A stretch of DNA of 64,000 nt. Source: Streptomyces leeuwenhoekii. Its GTDB lineage: Bacteria > Actinomycetota > Actinomycetes > Streptomycetales > Streptomycetaceae. The position numbers and the translations under genes were made by a program. Position 1 is the first letter of the stretch, and every line of letters starts with the position of its first letter. The notes below the pieces were generated by a model. It searched no databases. It saw only the letters and a program-made list of their open reading frames with translations, and had not been told where the DNA came from. Shown in pieces: positions 9,910 through 18,818 of this stretch. Where the stretch lies: the NCBI RefSeq assembly GCF_001013905.1, contig NZ_LN831790.1, forward strand, positions 248,001 to 312,000. The letters run 5' to 3'.

Positions 9910-10692
9910 CTAGGCGGTCTTGACGGCTCCGCCGTCGATGAGGTGGTCGGTGCCGGTGGTCGCGGCGGCGCGGGGCGAGGCGAGGTAGGCGACGAGGGCG
10001 GCGACCTCGTCGGCTTCGACGAGCCGGTTGATGAGCATGCCCATCGCGGTGGGCAGGCCGGCCAGGAGTTCGGTGTGTGGGACGCCCATGGCGGTGGCGA
10101 GTTCGGCGCCGTAGCCGGTCGGGCTCTCCCACATGTCGGTGCGGACCGGCCCCGGGGAGACCGTGTTCACCCGTACCCCTTGTGGGCCGAACTCCTCGGC
10201 CAGGGCCTTGCCGAACGCGGTGAGGGCCGCCTTGGCGGTGGTGTAGGCGATGGGGCCGCCGTGCGGGACGCGGGCGCCCATCGAAGAGATGTTGACGATC
10301 GCGCCGCGGGCGGCCGCCAGGGCGGGGAGGGCGGCGCGGGTGACGCGAACGGTGGCGAAGAAGTTCAGGTCCACCACCTGCGCCCACTGCGCGTCGGTCA
10401 GGTCGAGGAAGCCGCCGTTGAGGCCGCCGTCGCCGCCGCCGACGTTGTTGACCAGGATGTCGAGGCTGCCCAGCGCGGTGATGGCCTCCGTGACCAGATG
10501 CTCGGCCGCAGCGGGGTCGGACAGGTCGGCCGCCACCGGTATCGCGCCGGCCGCCGCCAGTTCCGGGGTGGGCGTGCGGGAGGTGGCGACCACACGCACG
10601 CCTTCGGCGGTCAGGGCGCGGACGACGGCCAGCCCGATGCCCCGGCTGGCGCCCGTGACCAGGGCGGTCTTGCCGTTCAACTGCAGGTCCAT
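9910..10692 (-). CDS. SDR-family NAD(P)-dependent oxidoreductase
   Basis: This is a 260-residue classical short-chain dehydrogenase. The cofactor motif TGASRGIG is at residues 13-20, NNVGG at 82-86, the catalytic serine in NISSMG near 136, and the YTTAK catalytic pair at Tyr150/Lys154. The C-terminus ends DHLIDGGAVKT, the usual SDR ending. It is transcribed away from a TetR regulator (10831), and the 138-bp spacer carries a palindrome, so repression by that regulator is likely. The substrate cannot be predicted; related genes often handle xenobiotics or quinones. Confidence 0.92.
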   Translation of the reverse strand: MDLQLNGKTALVTGASRGIGLAVVRALTAEGVRVVATSRTPTPELAAAGAIPVAADLSDPAAAEHLVTEAITALGSLDILVNNVGGGDGGLNGGFLDLTDAQWAQVVDLNFFATVRVTRAALPALAAARGAIVNISSMGARVPHGGPIAYTTAKAALTAFGKALAEEFGPQGVRVNTVSPGPVRTDMWESPTGYGAELATAMGVPHTELLAGLPTAMGMLINRLVEADEVAALVAYLASPRAAATTGTDHLIDGGAVKTA

Positions 10693-10749
10693 GGCACTCC
10701 TACGTAGCCAGTCGCATCTTCGTGACGCAACAAAGCTAAAACATGCATC

Positions 10750-10764
10750 ACTTGTGTTGCAAGT
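10750..10764. promoter_or_regulatory. Palindrome in SDR/TetR spacer, candidate TetR operator
   Basis: The sequence ACTTG-TGTTG-CAAGT has perfect 5-bp arms and lies in the divergent promoter region. It sits where a TetR-family dimer could block both genes. It is inferred from symmetry only. Confidence 0.45.
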
Positions 10765-10830
10765 TATGGCCGAGTTGGTTCACTGTCGTACCCTGAAGGG
10801 GCTGTTGCTCACCTGGAAGGACCCGCCCCC

Positions 10831-11418
10831 ATGGCGCTGCCCGTCTCCTCGAAACCGCTGCGCGCCGACACCGAGCGGACCGTACGCGCGATCCTCGAAG
10901 CCGCTGAGCGGGTGCTGTCCGCCAACCCGGCGGCCACGATGGAGCAGATCGCCGAGGCCGCCGGCGTCGCGCGAACCACCGTGCATCGGCGGTTCGCCTC
11001 CCGGGAAGCACTGATCGCGGCGCTGGCCGCTTGGGCGACGCAGCGGTTCCACGAAGCCGTCGAAGCCGCCCGGCCGCAGACCGCCCCGCCCGCCGTCGCG
11101 CTCTACCAGGTCACCGCGAACGTGCTCCGGGTGAAGACCGGATGGGGTTTCGCCATGGGTGCCCTGCCCACCGACGCCCCCGAGGTCGCCCGGGCGCATG
11201 CCGACGTACTGGACCAGTGCGCACGGCTGTTCATTCGTCTCCGCGATGCCGGCCTGTTCCCGCCCGACACCGATCTGGACTGGGCCCGGCGCGTCTACTA
11301 CGCGCTCATCCACGAGGCCGCCAGCCAGGCCCCGGACACCGACGCCGCCCTGGACGCCCTCGCCACCCGCGTCGTCCACACCCTGCTGCACGGGCTCGGC
11401 ACCCCGACCACCGCCTGA
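10831..11418 (+). CDS. TetR/AcrR-family transcriptional regulator
   Basis: The 195-residue product has an N-terminal TetR helix-turn-helix (about residues 12-58, including MEQIAEAAGVARTTVHRRFASREALI) and a variable ligand-binding C-terminal half. The ATG at 10831 follows a GGAAGGA ribosome binding site. It is divergent from the SDR gene and probably represses that gene and itself through the intergenic palindrome. The ligand is unknown. Confidence 0.92.
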   Translation: MALPVSSKPLRADTERTVRAILEAAERVLSANPAATMEQIAEAAGVARTTVHRRFASREALIAALAAWATQRFHEAVEAARPQTAPPAVALYQVTANVLRVKTGWGFAMGALPTDAPEVARAHADVLDQCARLFIRLRDAGLFPPDTDLDWARRVYYALIHEAASQAPDTDAALDALATRVVHTLLHGLGTPTTA

Positions 11419-11505
11419 CCGCTCGCCCATGAGCGGAGGCGCATCTCTCACCGGGGTGCCGACGCGGCGAGGCGTGGAAGCTCGCGTAGCCGCCGGTGGA
11501 ACGGG

Positions 11506-12399
11506 TCAGGCCCGGCCCCGGAACACCTCGATGAGACTGGCGTAGCTGGTTCCGGCGTGTCCCGCGGCGATGGCCCGTTCGGCCAGGGCCTGGACGCGGG
11601 CGGGCCAGTCGGTGTCCACGCCGGCGGCCGCGCTCTCCCGCACCAGGTGTTTCATGGTGGCCAGGTGGGTCTCCAGGGTGGCGTCCTCGGCGGGGTAGGC
11701 ACCCCGGTCGATCTGTTCGGCGTAGGCGCTGACGAATCCGGTCACGCTGGCGAGCCACTGGTTGGCGAACGGGGCGAAGACGGTCGCGTCCACCTTGGCC
11801 GCGCCCAGCAGGGCGGCACCGTGCAGGAAGGCGTTGAGCGTGCCCCACATGACGCCGAGCAGGGCCACGTCGTACAGCGCCGCCAGACCGGGGTCCGCGC
11901 CGAAGAAGGTGGCGTTGCCGAGCCGGCCGAGGCTCTCGCGGTGCTTCTCGAAGGCCTCCGGTGCTCCACTGAACAGCAGGAACGCCTCCGGCGTGCCGAT
12001 CACTTCGGGGATCGCCATGATGGCGCCGTCCACGTAGCCGGCGGTCCACGCCGACAGGTCGCGGGCCTCGTCGGAAGTCCCGGAGGTCAGGTTCACCAGG
12101 GTCCGCCCGGCCAGCCGGTCCCGGTAGGGGCCGAGCGTGTCACGTACGGCGGCCGCGTCGCTGAGGCAGACGACGACCAGGGGGCTCGCGGTGAGGGCGT
12201 CGGCCACGGACGGCGCGCGGACGGCGCCTCGGGCGACCAGGCCGTCGGCCTTGCCGGGGGTGCGGTTCCACACGGTCGTGGGGTGGCCCGCCGCGAGGAA
12301 GGCGGTGGCGAGGGCCTGGCCCATCAGGCCGAGACCGATGACGGTGACGGGCTCGTGGGCGGAGCCGGTGCGGGCTGCGGTGTTCGGTGTGCTGGTCAT
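11506..12399 (-). CDS. NAD(P)-binding imine-reductase-like / 6PGDH-family oxidoreductase
   Basis: A 297-residue protein with a Rossmann fold at the start (VTVIGLGLMGQAL, about 18-30) and the NADP-preferring WNRTPGKADGLVARGA block, followed by an all-helical domain of the kind found in bacterial imine reductases and reductive aminases. Members reduce C=N bonds with NADPH, and many act in secondary metabolism. The ATG at 12399 was chosen since a longer frame to 13074 would run through the opposite SARP gene. It is divergent, with 75 bp of spacer, from the SARP-type regulator, so that regulator may control it. The substrate is unknown. Confidence 0.85.
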   Translation of the reverse strand: MTSTPNTAARTGSAHEPVTVIGLGLMGQALATAFLAAGHPTTVWNRTPGKADGLVARGAVRAPSVADALTASPLVVVCLSDAAAVRDTLGPYRDRLAGRTLVNLTSGTSDEARDLSAWTAGYVDGAIMAIPEVIGTPEAFLLFSGAPEAFEKHRESLGRLGNATFFGADPGLAALYDVALLGVMWGTLNAFLHGAALLGAAKVDATVFAPFANQWLASVTGFVSAYAEQIDRGAYPAEDATLETHLATMKHLVRESAAAGVDTDWPARVQALAERAIAAGHAGTSYASLIEVFRGRA

Positions 12400-12474
12400 G
12401 GCACGACTGTGCGCGAGGGGGGTTCCGTTCGGTCTCCGGAAAGGTTGCGGCGCGGTCATGGGTAACGTGGTGGG

Positions 12475-15400
12475 GTGCGTTTCGGAGTGCTGGGTCCCCT
12501 GGAGGTACGGACGTCGGACGGGCGGCTCGTCCGGGTCCGCGAGACCAGGATCCGCACCCTGCTGACCGCGTTGCTGGTGCACCGGGGGCGGGTCGTCCCG
12601 GTGGACCGGCTCGTCGACGCGTTGTGGGGCGACTCTCCCCCGGCGAACGACGTCCGCACCCTGCGGTCCAAGGTCTCGCTGCTGCGCCGCACCCTGGAGG
12701 ACGCCGAGCCGGGCGGCCGGACCCTGATCGAGTCCAGGCCGCCGGGCTATCTGCTGCGGGTGGACGAGGACGCGGTCGACGCCGGGCGTTTCGAGGCACT
12801 GCTGCGCCGCGCCCGGACGGTCACCGGCGACCCGCGCGGCACGGTCCGGCTGCTCGGCGAGGCGGTGGAGTTGTGGCGCGGCACCGCGTTCGCCGACCAC
12901 GCCGACGAGGGGTTTGTACGCCCCGAGGCCCTGCGGCTCGAGGAGCAGCGGCTGACGGCGCTGGAGGAGTTCGCCGAGGCGAGGCTCGCGCTCGGCGAAC
13001 ACGCGTCGCTGGCGGACGAGTTGGGTGAACTGGTCGCTGCTCATCCGCTGCGTGAGCGCCTGCGCGCGGCCCACGTCCGGGCCCTGTACCTCGCGGGCCG
13101 CCAGAACGAGGCACTGGCGAGCCTTGGTGAGGTGCGCGACCGGCTGCGCGACGACCTGGGCATCGACCCGGGCCCCGAGCTGGCCGCGTTATGGCAGGCG
13201 ATCCTGCGGCAGGACGCCGCCCTCTCCCCCGCCGCCGTGTCCCCGGCCCGGCCGCGCGGTAACCTGCCCGCGCCGCTCACGGACCTGATCGGCCGGGACG
13301 ACGAGGTACGGCGGTTGGACGTGCTGCTGGCGTCCGAGCGTCTGGTGACCCTGACCGGGGCGGGCGGGGTCGGCAAGACCCGGCTGGCGCTGGAGGCGGC
13401 CGCGCGTCGCGCCGGGGAATGGGCGGACGGCGTCTGGCTGGTGGAGCTCGCCACGGCACGTACCGCCGCCGAGGTGCACGAGGCCGTCGCGGCGGTCCTG
13501 GGCCTGCGGGACGACCCGCGCCCCCAGGCACGCCCGCTGCCCGGCCGGCTCGCCGACGCGCTCGCCGGCCAGGAGCTGCTGCTCGTACTGGACAACTGCG
13601 AGCACGTCGTGGAACCGGTCGCCGACCTGACGGCGCGTCTGCTTCGTGCCGCCCCCGCGCTGCGGGTGCTGGCCACCAGTCAGGAGCCGCTCGCCATAGC
13701 CGGTGAACGCCTGTGGCCCGTCGCACCGCTGGACCTGCCCGGGCCGGACGGGGACCGGCCGGAACGGTCGGACGCGGTGCGGCTGTTCGCCGCCCGGGCC
13801 GCCGCGGCCGACCCCGGCTTCCGCCTCGGGGCGGACACCACTGAGGCCGTCGCCACGATCTGCCGTCGCCTGGACGGCATCCCGCTCGCGCTGGAAATGG
13901 CCGCGGCCCGGGTGCGCGTCATGCCGGTGGCCGACCTCGCCGCCCGGCTCGACGACCGTTTCCGGCTGCTCACCGCGCCCCTGCGTGCCGTCCCGGCCCG
14001 CCAGCGCACCCTGCGTGCGACGATCGACTGGAGCTGGGGCCTGCTCGGCGAGCCGGAGCAGATCGTGCTGCGCCGTCTGGCCATGTGCGCCGGAGGCTGC
14101 ACACTGCGGGCGGCCGAGGAGGTCTGCGGTGACGGGCCGGTGCACCGCACCGACGTCCTCGGCCTGCTCGGGCGCCTGGTCGACCGGTCCCTGGTGGTCC
14201 AGCGGGACGGCCGGTACCGGTTGCTGGAGTCGGTCGCCGCATACGGTGCGGAGCGGCTGGCCGAGGCCCCCGGCGAGGAGGAGCGTCGCACCCGCGACCG
14301 CCACCTCGCCCACTACGGCGCTTTCGCCGAACAGGCCGCGGCCGGGCTCCGGGGCCCTGAGCAGCGGCTGTGGCTGGCACGCCTGGCAGCGGAAGCCGCC
14401 AACGTCCGCTCCGCCCTCGCCCACGCCGTACGCCACGGCCTGGCCGACGCGGCGCTGCGGCTGGTCTGCGCCCTGGCGTGGTTCTGGTTCCTGCGGGGAC
14501 GGTTCGCCGAGGCGCGGCGTTCGCTGGACCTGGCGTTGTCGCTCGGTGGCGCCCCCGAGCTCCGGGCGGCCGCGCAGGCCTGGCGGGCCGGGATGTCGCT
14601 GCTGCTGCTCGACACCGACGACACCGGCCGCAGGCACCCCGGGAGCGAGGTCAGGCACCACACGGCCGACTCCGGCGGCCAGGCCGTGCTGAAGCTCTAC
14701 GACACCGTCGAGGACCCGGCCGGACGAGCCCGCGCCCAGTGGTTCATCGCGTTGGGCAGAGCCGGGTTCGGGGACCCGGCGGTCACGCTCGGCCTCGCCG
14801 ACCGGGCTCACGCCGGCTTCACCGCCCTGGGAGACCGCTGGGGCACCGCCGCGGCGCTGGCGGTCCGCGCCGAGGTCCTCCTGCACCGGGGCCGGCTGGA
14901 GGCGGCCCGCGCCGACGCCCGGCAGGCCCAGGCGCTCTTCGCAGAACTCGGCGACGGATGGGGCCGGTTGCAGACCGCTTACGTCCTCGGAGACCTGGCC
15001 GAGATGACCGGCGACTACCGCGCGGCCGAGGATGTGCGCCAGGAAGGTCACCGGCTCGCCCGCGACCTCGACCTGTGGAACGACGCGTGCAGGATGCTGG
15101 CACGCCTGGGCCGCACCGCCGCCCTCACCGGCGACCTCGACCGCGCCGAAGAGCTTCACGAACGTGCCCGGCGTCTGGCCGTGGCGCACGCCTACCAGCG
15201 TGGCGAGGAGTACGCCGAGACCGGCTTGGGACTCGTGGCCCGGCGGCAGGGCCGTCTGGACGACGCCGAGACCCACCTGCGGGCCTGGCTCGACTGGTGC
15301 CGCCGGTGGGAGAGCGACCACGGAGTGGCGTTCATCCTTGCGGAACTCGGCTTCGTCGCCGAGCAGCGCGGGGACGCCGGCACCGCTCGGACACTGCACC

Positions 15401-15702
15401 GGGAAGGACTCGAGCACGCCCGCCGCACCGGCGACCCGCGCGCGCTCGCCCGCGCACTGGAGGGCCTGGCCGGAGCCGAGGCCCTGGCAGGCCGCCTCAC
15501 GCAGGCCGCCCGGCTGCTCGGTGCGGCGGCAGCGGCCCGCGACACGGTCCGTACGCCGCTGCCCCCGGCCGAACGCGGCGACGTGGACCGCATCACCGCG
15601 GCCGTCCGGGCCGCCCTGACCCCGCAGGCGTACGACGTCGCCCGCAACCGGGGAGCGCGGGACTTCCCCGCCCTCCCCGGACAGCGGCGCATCCCGGCCT
15701 AG
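12475..15702 (+). CDS. AfsR/SARP-family regulator with NB-ARC ATPase and TPR domain
   Basis: The 1075-residue product is a large Streptomyces antibiotic regulatory protein type activator. Residues 1-93 form an OmpR-type winged helix, 97-240 the bacterial transcriptional activation (BTAD) domain, and about 265-520 an NB-ARC/STAND ATPase with Walker A GAGGVGKT at 295-302 and Walker B VLDN at 371-374; TPR-like helices fill about 600-1060. Such proteins activate secondary-metabolite or stress genes when bound to ATP and, often, phosphorylated. The GTG at 12475 gives the standard RFGVLGPLEV start. The TAG stop lies in a CTAG tetranucleotide that marks the end of a small repeated element. The divergent imine-reductase-like gene is the nearest candidate target. 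Confidence 0.9.
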   Translation: MRFGVLGPLEVRTSDGRLVRVRETRIRTLLTALLVHRGRVVPVDRLVDALWGDSPPANDVRTLRSKVSLLRRTLEDAEPGGRTLIESRPPGYLLRVDEDAVDAGRFEALLRRARTVTGDPRGTVRLLGEAVELWRGTAFADHADEGFVRPEALRLEEQRLTALEEFAEARLALGEHASLADELGELVAAHPLRERLRAAHVRALYLAGRQNEALASLGEVRDRLRDDLGIDPGPELAALWQAILRQDAALSPAAVSPARPRGNLPAPLTDLIGRDDEVRRLDVLLASERLVTLTGAGGVGKTRLALEAAARRAGEWADGVWLVELATARTAAEVHEAVAAVLGLRDDPRPQARPLPGRLADALAGQELLLVLDNCEHVVEPVADLTARLLRAAPALRVLATSQEPLAIAGERLWPVAPLDLPGPDGDRPERSDAVRLFAARAAAADPGFRLGADTTEAVATICRRLDGIPLALEMAAARVRVMPVADLAARLDDRFRLLTAPLRAVPARQRTLRATIDWSWGLLGEPEQIVLRRLAMCAGGCTLRAAEEVCGDGPVHRTDVLGLLGRLVDRSLVVQRDGRYRLLESVAAYGAERLAEAPGEEERRTRDRHLAHYGAFAEQAAAGLRGPEQRLWLARLAAEAANVRSALAHAVRHGLADAALRLVCALAWFWFLRGRFAEARRSLDLALSLGGAPELRAAAQAWRAGMSLLLLDTDDTGRRHPGSEVRHHTADSGGQAVLKLYDTVEDPAGRARAQWFIALGRAGFGDPAVTLGLADRAHAGFTALGDRWGTAAALAVRAEVLLHRGRLEAARADARQAQALFAELGDGWGRLQTAYVLGDLAEMTGDYRAAEDVRQEGHRLARDLDLWNDACRMLARLGRTAALTGDLDRAEELHERARRLAVAHAYQRGEEYAETGLGLVARRQGRLDDAETHLRAWLDWCRRWESDHGVAFILAELGFVAEQRGDAGTARTLHREGLEHARRTGDPRALARALEGLAGAEALAGRLTQAARLLGAAAAARDTVRTPLPPAERGDVDRITAAVRAALTPQAYDVARNRGARDFPALPGQRRIPA

Positions 15703-15825
15703 GTCTTTCGTTCGGGTCAGGCCGGGCTCGCGGGGCCTGGGACCGCTCCCCCACGCTCGGCTTCGCTCGCGCCGGGAGGGACCCGCACCGCCGCGTCGTC
15801 GTCGGCTGCCATGGCTGCGCCAGGT
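15699..15825 (-). repeat. Truncated copy A of a MITE-like element
   Basis: Read on the minus strand, this segment closely matches the right two-thirds of the element at 51575-51776, including the block containing CGAGCGAAGCCGAGCGTGG. Its outer end, CTAGGTCTTTCGTTCGGGTCA, matches the terminal repeat of that copy. The other end was not found, so this copy is truncated. It codes for nothing recognisable. The CTAG at its edge supplies the stop codon of the SARP gene. Confidence 0.7.
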
Positions 15826-15969
15826 GGTGGGGCCGATGATGACGGTGTCGCCGCGGCGCCGGCTCTCGAAGGGGGCGGTCATCGCGGCGTATCCGAGGGC
15901 GGGAACGTCCGCGGCTCCCGGACCCGGTACGAGCGGGTTCGCCGCCCGGCTCGACGCCCCATCGGTCAC
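15826..15969 (-). pseudogene. Possible 5' gene fragment cut by the repeated element
   Basis: On the minus strand an ATG at 15969 opens a protein-like stretch of about 48 codons with PALGYAAMTAPFESRRRG and DTVIIGPTTW. The frame runs straight into repeat copy A, where coding character stops. It could be the start of a gene broken by the insertion. I do not recognise the family. Confidence 0.3.
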
Positions 15970-15987
15970 GGCGCTCCACGCCTCACA

Positions 15988-16323
15988 TCACGACCGGGTC
16001 CTTCGCCACCGGCGCGCTCTCCCGGGAGACCGGGTCGCCTCTTCGAGGGCTTCACCGGCCGTGGCTCCTTGTGCGCGTGCCACCACGTACCTCGGCCACT
16101 GAGCTGTCGTCAGGTCCTCCTGGTGCGGGTCGAGGACACCCACCCAGCCGCCGCTGCTCGTGCTGACCAGTGCCTGGAACCCGTCACCGTCGGGGAGGTC
16201 CACCTCGACCAGGCACGTGTCCTCGCCGGCTGAGATCTCGAAGCGCGCCGAGAGGCCGTGGGCGGCCAGGGCGGCCGATGCCTGCTCCACAAGGTGCTGT
16301 ACCCGCTGCTGGATCGATTCCAT
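15988..16323 (-). CDS. Small hypothetical protein behind LysR gene
   Basis: The 111-residue product is soluble and without recognised motifs. It begins MESIQQRVQHLVEQAS and has a central VEVDLPDGDGFQALVSTSSGGWVGVLDP segment (split here in description as an acidic strand followed by a Gly-rich turn), suggesting a small alpha/beta domain. The ATG lies 10 bp after the LysR stop on the same strand, so the two are probably co-transcribed. Codon bias is normal for the window. Function unknown. Confidence 0.6.
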   Translation of the reverse strand: MESIQQRVQHLVEQASAALAAHGLSARFEISAGEDTCLVEVDLPDGDGFQALVSTSSGGWVGVLDPHQEDLTTAQWPRYVVARAQGATAGEALEEATRSPGRARRWRRTRS

Positions 16324-16333
16324 GCAGGCCAGC

Positions 16334-17254
16334 CTAGGCACGGGGGCCGGGCAGCGACTCGGCGAGGGTTTCGTCGAGTATCCGGGCGAAGGCGCGGGCC
16401 TCGGGGGTGCTGGTGGCGCGGGGCAGGACCAGGCCCAGCAGGGAGTCGGGCAGGCCCTCGACGGGGACGAACGCGATCGAGCTGCGGCCACCGCCGTGGT
16501 ATGCGGCGCTCGAGCGGCACAGCAGCATCGCTCCCCGCTCCGCCGCGGTGAGCGAGAGGCCTTCCTGGAGGGTGTTGACGCGCGGGCCGGCGGGGATGGG
16601 CCGGCCGGCCGGGGTCCGGTGGGGGGCTTGTGCGCGGCGCCAGTAGTCGGGAGCGCCGTCCTGGATGCCGATCAAGGGGTAGTCGGCCAGTTCTTCCGCC
16701 GAGATCGACTCACGGGCCGCGTACGGGTGCCGGGCGGGCAGTGCCAGCATCTGCGACTGCCGGGAGAACAGCGGTCCGAGCACCAGGTCGTCCTCCGCCA
16801 CCGGCAGCAGTACCACCGCGCAGTCCACCTCCTTGCGGCGCACCGGCCCGAACGGGTCGGACAGGGCGATCTCCGTGACGTCGACCGTGCAGGCGGGGCA
16901 GCGTTCCTCGAACAGGGCGATGGCACGGGCGAGTTGGTCGTCGATGGTGCCCTGGAAGCCGATCCGCAGCACCCCGCCAAGGTCGCGGGCGGCGGCCCGT
17001 GCCTCCTCGACCGCCGCCCGCAGCGCCTCGTACGCCGGGCGCAGCGACGACAGGAAGGTCTGCCCGAGCGGGGTCAGGGCCACGCGGCGGCTCGTGCGCT
17101 CCACCAGCGGGGCGCCGATGCGGGCTTCCAGGGACTTCAGCAGTTGGCTGACGCGGCTCTGCGACACATACAGGCGTTCGCCGGTGCGGCCGAAGTGCAG
17201 TTCCTCGGCGAGTACGAGGAATGCCTCCAGTTCGCGGATCTCCAGCGTGCTCAT
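16334..17254 (-). CDS. LysR-family transcriptional regulator
   Basis: A 306-residue regulator with a winged helix-turn-helix at residues 6-65 (LEAFLVLAEELHFGRTGERL, then SQSRVSQLLKSLE) and a periplasmic-binding-like effector domain at about 92-300. It is transcribed divergently from an MFS transporter at 17354 with 99 bp between starts, the standard arrangement for LysR control of a neighbour. It probably governs export or uptake of an unidentified ligand. Confidence 0.92.
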   Translation of the reverse strand: MSTLEIRELEAFLVLAEELHFGRTGERLYVSQSRVSQLLKSLEARIGAPLVERTSRRVALTPLGQTFLSSLRPAYEALRAAVEEARAAARDLGGVLRIGFQGTIDDQLARAIALFEERCPACTVDVTEIALSDPFGPVRRKEVDCAVVLLPVAEDDLVLGPLFSRQSQMLALPARHPYAARESISAEELADYPLIGIQDGAPDYWRRAQAPHRTPAGRPIPAGPRVNTLQEGLSLTAAERGAMLLCRSSAAYHGGGRSSIAFVPVEGLPDSLLGLVLPRATSTPEARAFARILDETLAESLPGPRA

Positions 17255-17353
17255 GGCGTCCCTCTGTACGTGGTGTCGGTCGAGTAGCCCAGCTCATCGA
17301 ACCATGAGGGATCGGCCGTTGTTCCGCAGGTCCGCGGCCGGTTGGCTGACGTC

Positions 17354-18574
17354 ATGGCACAGAGTCGGCAACTGACAGGTGTGGCCCGGGACTGTCCGCC
17401 GCGGGGGCGGGGCGGGGGGTGGCCCGCGGTGGCCGCCGTGGCGGGCGCGACGTTCACGGTGGTCACCTCCGAGATGCTGCCCGTCGGTCTGCTCACTCCG
17501 ATCGGTGAGGCGCTGGAGGTGACGGAGGGGGCGGCGGGGCTGACGTTGACGGTCACGGGGGTGGTGGGCGCGGTGTCCGCGCCGCTGCTGACCCCGGCGC
17601 TGGGCCGTCTGGATCGCCGGCTGGTGCTGTGCGTCCTGATGGCGGTGCTGGCCGCCGGGAACCTGCTGGCCGCGTGGTCCCCGCACTTCGCGGTGATGGT
17701 GGTGGCCCGGGTCCTGGTCGGCGCCGGCATGGGCGGGGTGTGGGCGGTCGCGGCCGGTCTCGCGGTCCGTCTCGTCCCCGGGAGGTCGGTGGGTGCGGCC
17801 ACCTCGCTGGTGTTCGGCGGCATCTCGGTGGCCTCGGTGCTCGGCGTCCCGGCCGGCACCTACCTCGGTGAACTGGCGGGCTGGCGCGCCGCGTTCGCCG
17901 CTGCCGCCGCCCTCGCGCTGGTGGTGCTGGCCGCGCTGGCGGTGTCGCTGCCGAGGCTGCCGGCCGACCAGGAGGTCCGGCTCGGCGGCATGCTGCGGCT
18001 TGCCGCGCGTCCGCCGGTGGCGACCGGGCTCGGCGTGGTGGCGCTCCTGGTCACCGGCCACTTCGCCGCCTACACCTACGTACGGCCCGCTCTGGAGCGG
18101 CTCTTCGCGGCGGACGCGTCGGTGATCGGCACCCTGCTGCTGGTGTACGGGGTGGCCGGGGTGCTGGGCAACTTCGGCGCCGGAGCGGGGGCTTCGCGCT
18201 CGCCGCGCGGTGTGCTGGCGGTGATCAGCCTGGTCCTCGCCGCGACGGTCTGTCTGATGCCGCTGATCGGCGGTTCGGTGATCACGGCGGGGGTGCTGCT
18301 CGCCGTCTGGGGTCTGGCGTACGGCGGGGTCTCGGTCGCCACCCAGACGTGGCTGATCGCGGCGGCCGGTGAGGCACGCGAGGCGATGTCGGCGTTGTTC
18401 GCCGGGGTGTTCAACGGCGCGATCGCGGTGGGGGCGTTCGCCGGGGGTCTCGTCGCGGACGGGGCCGGTGTCCGGGCGGTGATGTATGCGGGCGGGGCTC
18501 TTGCGGCAGGTGCGCTGGCGGTGGTGGTGCTGGGGCGCGCGCCGGGCGGCGGCCGCGTCCGATCCGCGCGGTAG
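17354..18574 (+). CDS. MFS transporter (AraJ/Cmx-like efflux)
   Basis: The 406-residue protein has twelve predicted transmembrane helices and the signatures of drug/sugar efflux MFS proteins: TSEMLPVGLLTPI in helix 1, RVLVGAGMGGVWAV in helix 4 and the GRLDRR loop between helices 2 and 3. The ATG at 17354 is preferred over an in-frame TTG at 17342. Divergent from the LysR gene, which likely regulates it. A strong hairpin follows at 18676. The substrate is unknown; relatives export small drugs or arabinose-like sugars. Confidence 0.88.
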   Translation: MAQSRQLTGVARDCPPRGRGGGWPAVAAVAGATFTVVTSEMLPVGLLTPIGEALEVTEGAAGLTLTVTGVVGAVSAPLLTPALGRLDRRLVLCVLMAVLAAGNLLAAWSPHFAVMVVARVLVGAGMGGVWAVAAGLAVRLVPGRSVGAATSLVFGGISVASVLGVPAGTYLGELAGWRAAFAAAAALALVVLAALAVSLPRLPADQEVRLGGMLRLAARPPVATGLGVVALLVTGHFAAYTYVRPALERLFAADASVIGTLLLVYGVAGVLGNFGAGAGASRSPRGVLAVISLVLAATVCLMPLIGGSVITAGVLLAVWGLAYGGVSVATQTWLIAAAGEAREAMSALFAGVFNGAIAVGAFAGGLVADGAGVRAVMYAGGALAAGALAVVVLGRAPGGGRVRSAR

Positions 18575-18675
18575 GCCCGGCGTGCGGCGGGCGGGCGGGT
18601 GTTCCGGGCCGGGTGGCACGCCGCCGGGCCGGGCCGGAGCAGCGTCACCGGGCGCTGTGGGGCGGGGTGATGCGC

Positions 18676-18727
18676 CCGCGGCGCCGGGGCGGCCGTGCGG
18701 ACCCGCGCGGCCGCCCCGGCGCCGCGG
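18676..18727. terminator. Very long perfect hairpin, probable terminator
   Basis: A perfect 20-bp GC-only stem (18676-18695 with 18708-18727) and 12-base loop lie about 100 bp after the MFS stop and before the next plus-strand gene. It is among the strongest hairpins in the window and should terminate or process the MFS transcript. Confidence 0.65.
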
Positions 18728-18818
18728 GGGGCGGAGATCCTGAGCGGCCTGGGAGAGCCGTTGCCCCTGCTCGGTGAGGCTTGATCGTTCTCCAGGGGCC
18801 CCCTAGGCTCCCGTGTCC

